The position numbers were made by a program, and so were the translations under genes. Shown here piece by piece: positions 1 to 9,552 of a stretch of DNA of 64,000 nt. Each line of letters starts with the position of its first letter. The first letter of the stretch is position 1. The DNA lies in the NCBI GenBank assembly GCA_900074745.1, contig LT598466.1:124001-188000 (forward strand). Reading direction: 5' to 3'. Source of the DNA: Lachancea mirantina. Its lineage: Eukaryota; Ascomycota; Saccharomycetes; Saccharomycetales; Saccharomycetaceae. The notes beneath the pieces are model-generated. The model was not told the origin of the DNA and did no database searches. It saw only the letters and a list, made by a program, of their open reading frames with translations.

Positions 1-2537
1 TCAAGAATGGATAACAATTGGTTGCACATTAAGAAGAGGGACACTTGAGCCAACGGTTTGTTGAAAAGAATGATGCACATGAGGAAATTGATGACAAGAA
101 GGAAATACTGAGATCCGTAGGCGTTAGTGTAACCTAGTATGGTAGCCTGCTGAGACTTCAAGTCATTATTCCTCACATTGATCTTCACGCATAGTGGCCC
201 CATCATCCACCCCACGTTGGCAGCTATCAAAGAAAAGCCAACAATCATGCGAGAAATAGTAAACTTTACAATTTTGAGATCCCAATCCCAATTTGGTATC
301 CTGTTCTCACAAGCTGTCAAAGCCCAATATATGAAGTTCGTCAGTAAAACTGCTTTTAAAAATTGTCCAATCCAAATGGGTGCAGCAGCTTGGTAAGAGG
401 AGCACACGTTGTAATATCCCTGTATGCACGATGGCAAGAATGGCACCAGTAGAAGACAGATGAGGAGACACCAAACTGAGTAATTATTAGTCAGAGTGAA
501 GGTCGCCGTGCATTTATCACCCTGTTCCTCTCGGCATATTGTTATCATTGACGAAAGCCTTGTGCACACGATAAGAACTATCGAATGGTATGCTCCCACT
601 AGTCTGGCAAACCTTCCAAGGGGTAAATTTTCAGTATGCGGCCGGTAAGCTTGCAGCCGTTCAGTTGAAGCAGGTATTTTATCACCATTAGCTGCGCTTA
701 AAAGAGCCGTGGTAGACTGTCTTTTGGGCAGAAAGATAAATTCATTCAAAGTCAGCATACCCAAGGTCGTCAATAGAAAACAAACAATCCTGTCTTCCCA
801 AATTGTGAAAGAATTGGATGTAAATGCAATCGCGTGCAACGTTAGAAGCAAAGCTGCTATACGGGACCAGTAGTCTGATAGCTCTTCCAAAAACTTAAGT
901 AAAATCCATGTCAAATTATAACGATCAAAAATTGGGATACAGCAACCGATTATAATTCCAACTGCAGTAGCGAATAAACTGCACCAAATCCAGTTTTCTA
1001 AAAACGAAGGTTGATGCAAAACATGAAAAATCCCATTGAAGCAAACATTGGAAACCAAAGCCATCATGATGATTGAGGGAACAAACTCCGAAACCATCTG
1101 ACCGACAACAATAGAAGGTATTAATTTCGTGACAGACATCAACAAAAGTAGGGATATAGCCAGTAGGGTAATGCCACTCCCGATACTCCAATAGTCGAAC
1201 CTAGTCCACATGTCCTTGCAAGATTCCAAAAAAAATTTCTGGTAATCTGCGGATTTTGAATAATTATTGGACGCTAATACCCAAAGATCAGAAAGTCGTT
1301 GATTAATATGCTGATTCGAAATTACGCCGCTGGTATCTTTGTAAGATTTCAGCTGTTCCAAGGTCAGTCTTGAATACATTTGAGATTCTTCTTCTGAAGT
1401 TGCAATCTCATCAAAAGGCCATCCTAGATTATTGAAAGGAATTGGCAATCCCATTAATAGCGAGAACGTTGGCACTAGATCTATCTGATTTACTTCCCGA
1501 TAATTTAAGCCGAGATCATCCATAGAATACTGTTCTTCTGGAAGATGGTTCCATGCTTTTGTTTGCTTTGTATAGAGCCATAGTGCCGCCTCTAACTCAT
1601 CTTTAGAATCTCCCCCGTGATTACCCGTATGGTCCATGCCGTGATCTCCCATCACGATGAGCAAAGTGTTATCGTCAATTGTCTTCCTTATATCGTCAAT
1701 AAAGTCACTAACTTGCAGTTGCTTTTCTTTCATAGTGAAATGCTGTGGCCCGTATTTATGACCAACATGGTCCATACCAAGCATATGACCGATCAAAACG
1801 TCCCATTCTTGCTCCTGCTGCGGTACAGTAAGAAATTTTCTCTCAAAAAAATCAATAACGCCATTGTCAACGGTATCCAAGTCCCATACGTTCAGCGATT
1901 CGTGAAATTCGCTCTGGGATGAAAGGAAGGGCTCGAAGAGCGCTTGCCAGGTATCGTCACCTGCAAACAGAACCCTTTTGTCCCTCAGGTAAAGCTGTTT
2001 GATGAAATTGTCTTCTTCTATTACTTTCCCGTTGAAATTGGATCCTGCGTCTATAAATGTTGGTAAAGATCCTGTTGTCAGTCCCTTAAGCCGTTGGAGG
2101 GTTGTAGTGGGGGGGTCTGCAATAAATTTCAGCAACAGTGAAGAACCAGTATCCGAATCCCAGCTCATGTTGAAGATAGGCATGTTATTATGATAATTCG
2201 TGTTGAAGGAACTATCGGCAGGGTCCACAGGAGCAGCGAAATCAAAACGGAGCGCGTCTACAATCAGTATGACGCATTTATCGAACTTCCCGTAAGCTTC
2301 TGTGACTGAAGCGACGTTCTCTAGAACGTTCCGAGTTAGCAAGAAACCTCGAGTGAAAAACGCTATAGCAATGAATTGCAGAACCGCCAGCGCACCCATC
2401 AGCACGATGTAATGTCTGTGTGCTGAATCAAACCTTTGAATCCGCGCCTTATATAATCGTTTTTCCTCCGAGGAGCTGCTCAACATGCCTCTCTTGACAT
2501 ATGCCTCGTCACTAGCATTGTCCAGCATTGACGACAT
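1..2537 (-). CDS. GPI13: GPI ethanolamine phosphate transferase 3 (Gpi13/PIG-O), C-terminus beyond window
   Basis: This enzyme adds the bridging ethanolamine phosphate to the third mannose of the GPI anchor in the ER membrane. About 845 codons are visible, open from the ATG to the window edge; the yeast protein has about 1017 residues, so roughly 170 are missing because of the window, not a break. Residues about 42-66 form an N-terminal membrane anchor. A lumenal alkaline-phosphatase-like domain follows: VDALRFD near 93-99 (metal/nucleophile region), then a DHVGHKYGP block and a GDHGMDHTGNHGGDS block that supply metal ligands. The second half is a series of hydrophobic membrane segments. Sequence match to S. 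cerevisiae Gpi13 (YLL031C) is close, for example around GSLPTFIDAGSNFNG. It is the left member of a YLL031-YLL026 block. Certain as to family; Gpi13 rather than Las21 or Mcd4 from the sequence and its neighbours. Confidence 0.93.
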   Translation of the reverse strand, partial: MSSMLDNASDEAYVKRGMLSSSSEEKRLYKARIQRFDSAHRHYIVLMGALAVLQFIAIAFFTRGFLLTRNVLENVASVTEAYGKFDKCVILIVDALRFDFAAPVDPADSSFNTNYHNNMPIFNMSWDSDTGSSLLLKFIADPPTTTLQRLKGLTTGSLPTFIDAGSNFNGKVIEEDNFIKQLYLRDKRVLFAGDDTWQALFEPFLSSQSEFHESLNVWDLDTVDNGVIDFFERKFLTVPQQEQEWDVLIGHMLGMDHVGHKYGPQHFTMKEKQLQVSDFIDDIRKTIDDNTLLIVMGDHGMDHTGNHGGDSKDELEAALWLYTKQTKAWNHLPEEQYSMDDLGLNYREVNQIDLVPTFSLLMGLPIPFNNLGWPFDEIATSEEESQMYSRLTLEQLKSYKDTSGVISNQHINQRLSDLWVLASNNYSKSADYQKFFLESCKDMWTRFDYWSIGSGITLLAISLLLLMSVTKLIPSIVVGQMVSEFVPSIIMMALVSNVCFNGIFHVLHQPSFLENWIWCSLFATAVGIIIGCCIPIFDRYNLTWILLKFLEELSDYWSRIAALLLTLHAIAFTSNSFTIWEDRIVCFLLTTLGMLTLNEFIFLPKRQSTTALLSAANGDKIPASTERLQAYRPHTENLPLGRFARLVGAYHSIVLIVCTRLSSMITICREEQGDKCTATFTLTNNYSVWCLLICLLLVPFLPSCIQGYYNVCSSYQAAAPIWIGQFLKAVLLTNFIYWALTACENRIPNWDWDLKIVKFTISRMIVGFSLIAANVGWMMGPLCVKINVRNNDLKSQQATILGYTNAYGSQYFLLVINFLMCIILFNKPLAQVSLFLMCNQLLSIL

Positions 2538-3182
2538 AGGACACACTAAGCACACTTGTCAGCCTAAACATGACAAACATGCGTTTATCAACTTTCAATC
2601 GTGGTGAAGTTGACCAGGTAATCGTTCTCGTCAACAACGATGTGTCATGCCATTTTATCACCAATAGAGGTTATAAGAGAAAGCCAAGAAGAGAATTGAA
2701 TTCAAAAAGAATTGGTCCAGAACCCGTTTCCTACATCTCAACGGCTCTCGAGCCATGACAAACCAGCGTCTTTTTGTGCCAGATGGTTCACATAGAATCA
2801 AGCTTGAAAAATAATTTCCAGATTTAACGACATTAATATATTAGTCGTGCTTTGCGTAAACCATCGGTATTTCCTCAAAATAATACGCATTTTCTTTTCA
2901 TCATCGCCTCTGAATTTATGTGTAAAGTCGGGGATTGTTGTGTCCTGCCTCTTGAATATTGATACTGTGTTTGCCAGAGCCCGCAGCAGTACATAAAGAT
3001 ATATTTATTGTTTAGGCGTCAAAAGCTAACTTCGACACTGAACAAGATTAACTCGAACTAAAAATAATGAAGCCTGCAATCCAAGCACAGCAGGAAGAAA
3101 TTTACGGTGTATGTGAAAGTTCATTTGAATATGCAATAAATATAAGTTCTTTTAGATATGGCCGCACCTGTGGTCGACCCGT
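2538..3182. other. Intergenic space between the zinc-cluster gene and GPI13
   Basis: This space holds the promoter of GPI13 and the 3' end of the zinc-cluster regulator; both genes are read leftward. It is AT-rich. I see no RNA gene. A short ATG frame at 3067 followed by a GTATGT donor-like string was considered and rejected. Confidence 0.5.
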
Positions 3183-5531
3183 TCATATGTTCTCTCTATC
3201 AATTTTAAGCGTCTCCAAGTACTGATTTAAAAAGTCTAAATCCACTTGCTTGATAGCAACGCTGTAGTACTCCAGATAACCTGGAACACATATTTTAATC
3301 ACGTCTTGGTGTTTTGTCATAAAATTCTCACTCAAAGATGCGTATTCGTGAACAGAGTCGAGTAATTGACCGACCTCATGCAATCTGAGAAAGTGACCGT
3401 TCCGCAGTAACGCAGTCGGGGGTAAGTATTCTTGCGACATGGATTCCTGTGCTGTATTCAAAATTAAAGAGAATCTGGTCATGATCTCTTGCATAACGGT
3501 GAGACAATCTGAATCGCCCTGGGTAAGGAGATACTCTTGAAGATGTGCGAATCTCAGAATGATTCCATGCAAAACCATCATTGCGCGATCACAAAAAGGA
3601 GAAATGGTGTTAGCCATGATGTATTTCATTGCCGGAAGAAGCAATTCAGACAATTCACCGAGTGAGTAACTTTTCAAGTTGTCGATGATAGTCAAGATTA
3701 AGCTTGTCGACTCCAGCAGATAGCGTTTGAATTCTGTGAAACTGTCCAAACTCTCAGAAAATAAACACATCTTTTCATAATAAAACATGAGAAGAGATGA
3801 GTTGGAAAGTCGTTTCAAAAGAAAGAACAATTTGGTCTTGAACTGGGCCAAGTATTGTACTCTGCCGATGCGGATGGGCACTTTGCCCGAACTGCACCTC
3901 AGGCATTGTACAAGATCGCGGTCCTCATGTTTGGAGTCAAGAAAATTGTTATCCTGGAATGCGTCCTTATAAAACTGTATCAGTATATCGTTCTCCCGAG
4001 TCTTGTTTATCAAAAACTCTTCAGCACTCACATTTTCCTCTTCCAACCCACAACATATCTCCAAAAATTGATGATTCTTTAGTAAAAGGACGTGGTAATC
4101 TAATTCGATTTGATCGTCGGATTCCAAATTCCCCATAGATATTGCCCTGTAGTCGTCAAAGACCTTATAATGATCGCAAAACAGGTGAAGTTGCTCTGCT
4201 TTGACGTACGGTACGCCACCGCAAAGAGTATACTCGTGCAAATTCTCAGAACAAACGGCCAACCAGAGTTTCCTGCGGTAAAGACGGTCTTGAACGGAAA
4301 CAGTGGGATCATCGGACAGAGTGTTAGATTCCAATTGCATTTCGGAAGCCAGGTACGAAATCGCTTCGATCAAGGAAGCGTTTTTCGTGCCCATCAGAGT
4401 CCAGATGTCCGAGTCCTCGAGCGGAAGAAGTGTACGCAAATAGATCATGCAGCACAGAATGTCTGGAGTAGGTTTTTCATAAATTTCCAGGCTTTGTAGA
4501 CAGCGTTTGACGAGAATTATCACGTCGCGGGGAACGCGATTTTCTCGTAGCAAACTGGAAGTCCAGCCCTTGGTGGCAGCGTTCTGCTCAGCGTTCTTGT
4601 TGTAGTGATACAGACACATGTAGCCCATACGGAGCACCAGCAGGAGGATCGCCAAGTTGGTCATTTTGGAGGTGTGATTTTCGGTGCCCAGGTTAATGAG
4701 AGGGCGACCGTTGAATTCGGATATTATCAAGTCCTTTATGCAGTGTTCAAATGCAGGAATGTTCAGCCAGGGACAAATGGTGTAAACGTGTTGGTAGAAT
4801 TGAACCTTCAGGAGCTCGATGGCATGCACTGGTGGTAAAATACTGGCAATCTCTTGGGCGAGCTGTTTCCAAGGTTCGTCTGCGGGTGCGCCCGGTGAGA
4901 GCAGATGTGGGGACTCAAAGGGTCGTCGCGGGGCCCAGGGTGTCGACGGCGGTGCCCGGTACGCCTGCGAAAGCACGTGCCTGAAAAGATCTATATTCTC
5001 CACGGCGAGACTGAACCACAGACGTCCGACGTCGGAGGTGGACGGATGCCTGCGAGCAAGCTGAGGTCCGCACGCGATCGCGGACGTGATGAACTCGAGC
5101 TGGAACGGGTCGCGCTGGACGTGGGAATCGAGGTCAAGCGTGGTGGTGAAATGCCAACGCAACGGATGCGTGGGCCGCATGAAGTGCATGGGCCGTCCGG
5201 TGGTGACGGGGGGTTCCACAGACGCCAATTGAAGCTCCAGACTCGTCTGTATGAGCTCTGGCGGGACACGGCTGAAAGACGCGGAAACCGAAGGAGCCTC
5301 GACTGCAGAAGCTTCCGCCGCAGCAGGTACCAGCAGTGGCGACGCGAGCGACGTGGTTTCGGACTTGATGAGATGTTTCGGAGGCAACTCGTAGACGCAA
5401 GAGACGCCCAGCCGGCCACAGCGCGCGCACAAGGGTTTTTCGCGCGTGCAGCGACGCTTGCGTTGCCGACAGTTCTTACACGCGAACGACGCAATCTGTT
5501 TCGGCTTTCGCTTGGTTTCAAAGCGCGACAT
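3183..5531 (-). CDS. Zn2Cys6 binuclear-cluster transcription factor
   Basis: A fungal Gal4-type regulator of 782 residues. Cysteines C18, C21, C28, C35, C38 and C45 give the pattern CX2CX6CX6CX2CX6C, preceded by a basic stretch. There is no clear coiled coil after the cluster. A low-complexity Ala/Ser/Pro segment follows (about 55-110), then a long helical middle-homology region typical of fungal zinc-cluster proteins. The frame is open 23 codons further up but from a TTG; the ATG at 5531 lies just before the zinc cluster and is preferred. S. cerevisiae has no zinc-cluster gene between GPI13 and FRA1, so this gene is extra at this locus, and I cannot assign a named orthologue. It is transcribed away from the TPO1-like exporter across a 1.17-kb promoter, an arrangement often seen when a regulator controls the adjacent transporter; that link is inference. 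The 5' half is much richer in G+C than the 3' half. Confidence 0.85.
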   Translation of the reverse strand: MSRFETKRKPKQIASFACKNCRQRKRRCTREKPLCARCGRLGVSCVYELPPKHLIKSETTSLASPLLVPAAAEASAVEAPSVSASFSRVPPELIQTSLELQLASVEPPVTTGRPMHFMRPTHPLRWHFTTTLDLDSHVQRDPFQLEFITSAIACGPQLARRHPSTSDVGRLWFSLAVENIDLFRHVLSQAYRAPPSTPWAPRRPFESPHLLSPGAPADEPWKQLAQEIASILPPVHAIELLKVQFYQHVYTICPWLNIPAFEHCIKDLIISEFNGRPLINLGTENHTSKMTNLAILLLVLRMGYMCLYHYNKNAEQNAATKGWTSSLLRENRVPRDVIILVKRCLQSLEIYEKPTPDILCCMIYLRTLLPLEDSDIWTLMGTKNASLIEAISYLASEMQLESNTLSDDPTVSVQDRLYRRKLWLAVCSENLHEYTLCGGVPYVKAEQLHLFCDHYKVFDDYRAISMGNLESDDQIELDYHVLLLKNHQFLEICCGLEEENVSAEEFLINKTRENDILIQFYKDAFQDNNFLDSKHEDRDLVQCLRCSSGKVPIRIGRVQYLAQFKTKLFFLLKRLSNSSLLMFYYEKMCLFSESLDSFTEFKRYLLESTSLILTIIDNLKSYSLGELSELLLPAMKYIMANTISPFCDRAMMVLHGIILRFAHLQEYLLTQGDSDCLTVMQEIMTRFSLILNTAQESMSQEYLPPTALLRNGHFLRLHEVGQLLDSVHEYASLSENFMTKHQDVIKICVPGYLEYYSVAIKQVDLDFLNQYLETLKIDRENI

Positions 5532-5776
5532 CGAGGAGGTCTCTATATGAGCATTGCGACTGTTGCCGCAAATATGCGATGACTGCGTGGGGTTCGTCAA
5601 CTGTGGGAGGGAAACGTACTAGGGCGTGCTGGATGTGCTCTCGGGGCCGTTCTGGCTCTCTTTAGATGCTCGAGATTCGGTTGCGAGATTCAGTTGCGAG
5701 TGTGGTTGTGTGGAGGAGAAGCTTGTTGCCAGGTGTTGCTCTTCTACTCCATTGTTTTCCAGCTCACGGGCGGAGA

Positions 5777-5803
5777 GATGCCCACGACTTCGTCGTGGGC
5801 ATC
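5777..5803. repeat. Perfect inverted repeat, 12-bp arms with 3-base loop
   Basis: GATGCCCACGAC and its exact reverse complement GTCGTGGGCATC are separated only by TTC. The arms are 12 of 12 matched and G+C-rich, so the transcript or single strand would fold very stably. It lies about 250 bp upstream of the zinc-cluster start and 900 bp upstream of TPO1. No poly-T tract follows. Confidence 0.9.
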
Positions 5804-5928
5804 CCCAATCGCATTGTACGGGCCACTGTGACTCAGTTGACGCGCACCCGCCCGACACCGCCTGGGTTATTGCGTGGTGCGTGGGTGTCCGCTATATCGG
5901 GGTGACTCTTCCGAGTCCGCCAAAGCCA

Positions 5929-5967
5929 CCTTCTGCGTCTCCCTTCTGCGTCTCCCTTCTGCGTCTC
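5929..5967. repeat. 13-bp tandem repeat, three identical copies
   Basis: The unit CCTTCTGCGTCTC occurs three times head to tail without mismatch in the divergent promoter between the zinc-cluster gene and TPO1. Confidence 0.92.
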
Positions 5968-6210
5968 CACCACGCAGACCCCTTACGCAGGGTCCGCACC
6001 GCACATTGGGTGCAGTGGGCCCTCCCCACGCAGGGGGACCCCGCGTAGGGAGGAAGCCCGGCCGAGGGAGCCTGCGCAGACGGGCAGACAGACAGACAGA
6101 CTCCGCTGCCGTTTTGTGGCAGTTTCGCTATACGAGCGCGCTACAGCGGCCACGTGCCCTACAGCCGGCTTAGCGCCGGGCACTGCACCCTTGCCTCCGC
6201 TTTTTCACCC

Positions 6211-6240
6211 TCGGGAACCCTCGGGAACCCTTGGGAACCC
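6211..6240. repeat. 10-bp tandem repeat, three copies
   Basis: TCGGGAACCC occurs twice, then TTGGGAACCC once, with a decayed further copy just downstream. It lies in the G+C-rich TPO1 promoter. Confidence 0.9.
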
Positions 6241-6588
6241 TTCGGCATCCCTCGGGGCGCCTTCCGCAGTTTACCGCGCCTTGCCGCTCCGTGCCGCGCC
6301 GCTCCGCCCAGATCGCAAATGCACACCCACACCCACGCGGCCACGCCTCGCCGCCTTGGGCATCGCTGCCCGTCGTGCCGCGCGACCGGAGCCTAGCAGC
6401 CGTCTCGGATGCGGATGCAAACGCGGGTCAGCGCGCTCCGCGGCCGGCCTACATAACAAAAAAAACCGAGTTTGCATTAAAAATGACTGCAACAAGCGAC
6501 GTAACCATAGAAGCAGTCGTACTGATGCGCATCTTGGCGCCGTAGTAAGACAAACAAACACTTACACTGGCACCTGCATTTGCGCATG

Positions 6589-6598
6589 TATATATATA
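6589..6598 (+). promoter_or_regulatory. TATA run upstream of TPO1
   Basis: An uninterrupted TATATATATA stands 100 bp upstream of the TPO1 ATG, a normal TATA distance for yeast, in otherwise G+C-rich DNA. Confidence 0.65.
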
Positions 6599-6697
6599 CG
6601 CGCCTATGGGCGAAGACCCAGGGGCGGGCCTGGGCAGTGACGCTTGTATACTGCTTTTGCACGGCACACACACATACACTCACCGCGCTACTTCGAC

Positions 6698-8569
6698 ATG
6701 AGCTCGGGCACAGAGAAAATCGAAACCAGCTCCGCGACGGGGTCCTCGCACAGTTCGAGGTTCGATGATCCTTACGTCGCAGCCGGTACGGCGCCTGGTA
6801 CGGCGGCCGGCACAGCGGCCGCCGTACACAACGACATAGATCGGGCCTCGTATTCCGCTGCGGGGTCCACCAGCTCCGAAGACGATTCCAGCACGGGTAA
6901 CGTTGAAGACTACGAGGGGCCTAGGCACCGGGCCAATGCCGCTGCCAGCAGCGGCAAGGCCGCGGAAGCGGGCCGAGACGCGGATCTGGACCTGGAGCTG
7001 CAGCGCACGTCGACTAACGCCGCATCTGAGAGCGAAGCCGCCGTCAGCCGCCGTCTAAGCAAGTACCTGACGGGGTCACAGAACGAGCCCGACAAGACCA
7101 CTGTAGACTACACCGGATGTCCGCCCATGGGCGGCGGCAGACCGTACCCGCCCGCATTGCCGGATCGGGCGCCCTACGAGGTGACCTTCGACGGGCCAGA
7201 CGACCCGCTACACCCATACAACTGGCCCTCCAAGAAGCGCGCGTTTCTGTGCGCGCTTCTCGGCATGAACGCCATCGGCGTCACCATGGGCTCCTCCATT
7301 TTCTCCGCGGCCATCCCGCAGATCTGCGAGGACTACGGCGTCATCCAAGTGGTGGCGATCCTCGGCATTACTTTATACGTGCTCGGCTTTGCCGCCTCCC
7401 CCATCATCTACGCACCGCTCTCGGAGTTGTATGGGCGGCAAGCGCCGCTGCTGATCTCCTCGTTCGGGTTTACGCTCTTCCAGTTTGCCGTGGCAACCGC
7501 CAAGGATCTGCAGACAATCATGATCTGTCGGTTCTTCGGCGGGTTTGTGGGTGCTGCCCCGCTTGCCATTGTCCCCGCGTGTTTCTACGACATGTACAAC
7601 AACGAAACGCGGGGTACAGCAATCACGATTTTTGCGCTCGGCGTCTTCATGGGTCCCATCTTGTCCCCCGTGTTTGGATCTTACATCACGCAGTACACCA
7701 CATGGCGTTGGGTTGAATACGTAACGGGTATCTACGCGGGTGTTGTAACGTTGCTGATCGCGTTCTTCTACGAAGAAACGCACCACCCAACCATCCTGGT
7801 GAACAAGGCGCGCGCCATGCGTGAAAAATCTGGTAACTGGGGTATTCATGCCGCGCACGAAGACGCCCAGCTGTCGTTCAAGGAAATCGCAGAGAAGACT
7901 ATCTCGCGTCCTATCGTGATGCTTTTCACAGAACCCATCCTTCTGCTGATCACGATCTACAACTCGTTCGTGTACGGGATCCTGTACCTACTTTTGGAAG
8001 CATATCCAATCGTGTTCATGGGCAAATACAAATTCTACCGCAACGCAGAACTGCCGTACATCGGGCTTATCATCGGGATGCTTGTCAACACCATCTATAC
8101 GATCATAACCGGCAAGTCATACGCGCGAAAAATCCGCGAGAACGACGGCAAACCGCTGCCCGAGGGCCGCTTGCCGCCCATGATCGTATCGGGCATCGTA
8201 TTCCCGATCGGGATTTTGTGGTTCTGCTGGACTGGTAATTACCCGGACAAAGTGCACTTCATGGTGCCTACCGTCGCGGGCGCGTTTATCGGGTTCGGCC
8301 TGATCGGCATTTTCATTCCGTGCTTCAACTACATCATCGACTCGTACCTGTTCCTGTCTGCGTCTGCCATCGCGGGTAACACGTTCATGCGGTCTGCGTT
8401 CGGCGCTGCGTTCCCGCTGTTTGCCGGCTACATGTTCAGGAGCATGGGCGTGAACTTCGCGGGTCTGTTGCTGGGTCTGTTTGCGGCCGCGTTGATACCG
8501 GTCCCAGTGCTGTTTTTGTTCTACGGCAAACGCCTGAGACAGAAATCCAGGTATGCATTTGCGCTTTGA
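6698..8569 (+). CDS. TPO1: Polyamine/multidrug:H+ antiporter, Tpo1 type (MFS DHA1)
   Basis: A 623-residue major facilitator that exports spermidine, spermine and various drugs using the proton gradient, normally at the plasma membrane. A cytosolic N-terminal tail of about 190 residues, rich in Ala, Thr and Ser, precedes twelve membrane spans. The tail carries the Tpo1-specific block [16 protein letters not shown] and the [10 protein letters not shown] segment, and the core has the DHA1 motif PLSELYGR; these are near-identical to S. cerevisiae Tpo1 and unlike Tpo2/3. The open frame begins with a TTG 18 codons up; the ATG at 6698 is the first ATG. Third positions are strongly G/C-biased compared with neighbours. 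In S. cerevisiae TPO1 lies between FRA1 and ISA1; here it lies on the other side of FRA1, beside a regulator, so it could be the displaced orthologue or a close paralogue. Confidence 0.9.
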   Translation: MSSGTEKIETSSATGSSHSSRFDDPYVAAGTAPGTAAGTAAAVHNDIDRASYSAAGSTSSEDDSSTGNVEDYEGPRHRANAAASSGKAAEAGRDADLDLELQRTSTNAASESEAAVSRRLSKYLTGSQNEPDKTTVDYTGCPPMGGGRPYPPALPDRAPYEVTFDGPDDPLHPYNWPSKKRAFLCALLGMNAIGVTMGSSIFSAAIPQICEDYGVIQVVAILGITLYVLGFAASPIIYAPLSELYGRQAPLLISSFGFTLFQFAVATAKDLQTIMICRFFGGFVGAAPLAIVPACFYDMYNNETRGTAITIFALGVFMGPILSPVFGSYITQYTTWRWVEYVTGIYAGVVTLLIAFFYEETHHPTILVNKARAMREKSGNWGIHAAHEDAQLSFKEIAEKTISRPIVMLFTEPILLLITIYNSFVYGILYLLLEAYPIVFMGKYKFYRNAELPYIGLIIGMLVNTIYTIITGKSYARKIRENDGKPLPEGRLPPMIVSGIVFPIGILWFCWTGNYPDKVHFMVPTVAGAFIGFGLIGIFIPCFNYIIDSYLFLSASAIAGNTFMRSAFGAAFPLFAGYMFRSMGVNFAGLLLGLFAAALIPVPVLFLFYGKRLRQKSRYAFAL

Positions 8570-9552
8570 GGCCACCCCCTACTGGTACCTTTTCCGATAC
8601 CCTCCTGAGCATTCCCTTTACATACCACCCGCTAAGGGTCCTCTATACGAGACTTTTAATTAATGGCGTGTTCATAGACGCAGCGATCACTTGTCTGCAG
8701 GGCGCTTGGAAGTGCGTTGGGCGACGTCACGTGACCACAATGTCAGAATAGCCCGCCAAGCATCACCCAGGCACTGCGCCAGCGGCGGGCGCAGGAATAA
8801 GGCTCGAGACGACCCGCAGATGCGCAATTGGCCGTTGACGCCCCCGGGTAGTTGACAGCCCGAGCAGTCACGCAGACACAGAGTAACCACTCCAAGCCCG
8901 ACGAATTTGCCAGTTGGAGGTCGCTTTATACGTTGTAGGGTACTCCGCGAGTAACGTCAGTGTTAAGCAATGAACCAGTGCTTGGCCATAAGATTTTTAG
9001 ACTTCAGCAGGTGCATACAATACCATACATACTTGAAACGTATCGCATTGACATGTGGCTTGATTTTTGAGATTTGTAAAATCTTGAAATATTTGCGAAA
9101 CCCTTCAATGCCAGTGAATAGCATTGAGAACCTAATAGAAGTGGCTGAGTAAAATTAGGCTTTCGTTCAAAACCATTACCGACTATTCAACTATGTGCAT
9201 CGTAAATATTTCCAAAAAGTGGCAGTCGCCTGATCCACAATCACATGACCCTCAAAAAGTCTATACTAGCTTTCCGTCATTCTTTGCTGAAAACTACAAC
9301 CTGCAAGGCCATTTTCGGCTCAAAACATCCTTGTAAAGCCAGATTGCTACTGCAGTTGTAAAGGTTTATATGCTCGCTACGTTTGGCTTATGCGCTTGAA
9401 GGCTACCTTAAAGGACTCCCATAGGCGGTAGTTGGTCGTATCTGGAGCTCATGTAACGATCGTCAAGAAAAAATTTTATAAATCACACCCTTTATCAACT
9501 GCGGTTCAGGGAACAACTAGTGACAAAAGCCGACAAAGTCGATAATAGAATC
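8570..9552. other. Intergenic space TPO1-FRA1
   Basis: Nearly 1 kb with no convincing gene. TCACGTGA occurs at 8727-8734. Short open frames here have no recognisable similarity. The last few hundred bases form the FRA1 promoter; I see no clear TATA box. Confidence 0.5.

Larger units (their letters stand above)
5532..6697. promoter_or_regulatory. Divergent promoter between the zinc-cluster gene and TPO1
   Basis: This 1.17-kb space is unusually G+C-rich. It holds a perfect 12-bp-arm hairpin (5777-5803), a 13-bp tandem triplet (5929-5967), a CAGA tetranucleotide run (about 6085-6101), a 10-bp tandem triplet (6211-6240) and a TATA run (6589-6598). TCCGCGGC at 6437-6444 differs by one base from the Pdr1/Pdr3 response element TCCGCGGA. 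Many overlapping open frames occur on both strands here, but they look like by-products of low A+T; none resembles a protein I know. Confidence 0.6.

Noticed and set aside
3067-3240. Short ATG frame followed by a GTATGT donor and a TTTTAG acceptor, as if a tiny spliced gene
   Set aside because: The intron would be 47 nt with no TACTAAC-like branch site, and the spliced product (38 residues) resembles nothing known.
4905-5582. 225-codon plus-strand frame opposite the zinc-cluster gene
   Set aside because: It is antisense to a clear Zn2Cys6 coding region and is a by-product of high G+C; it is Arg-rich without similarity to anything I know.
7117-7716. 199-codon frame within TPO1 in another phase
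   Set aside because: It lies wholly inside a conserved transporter gene and has shadow composition.
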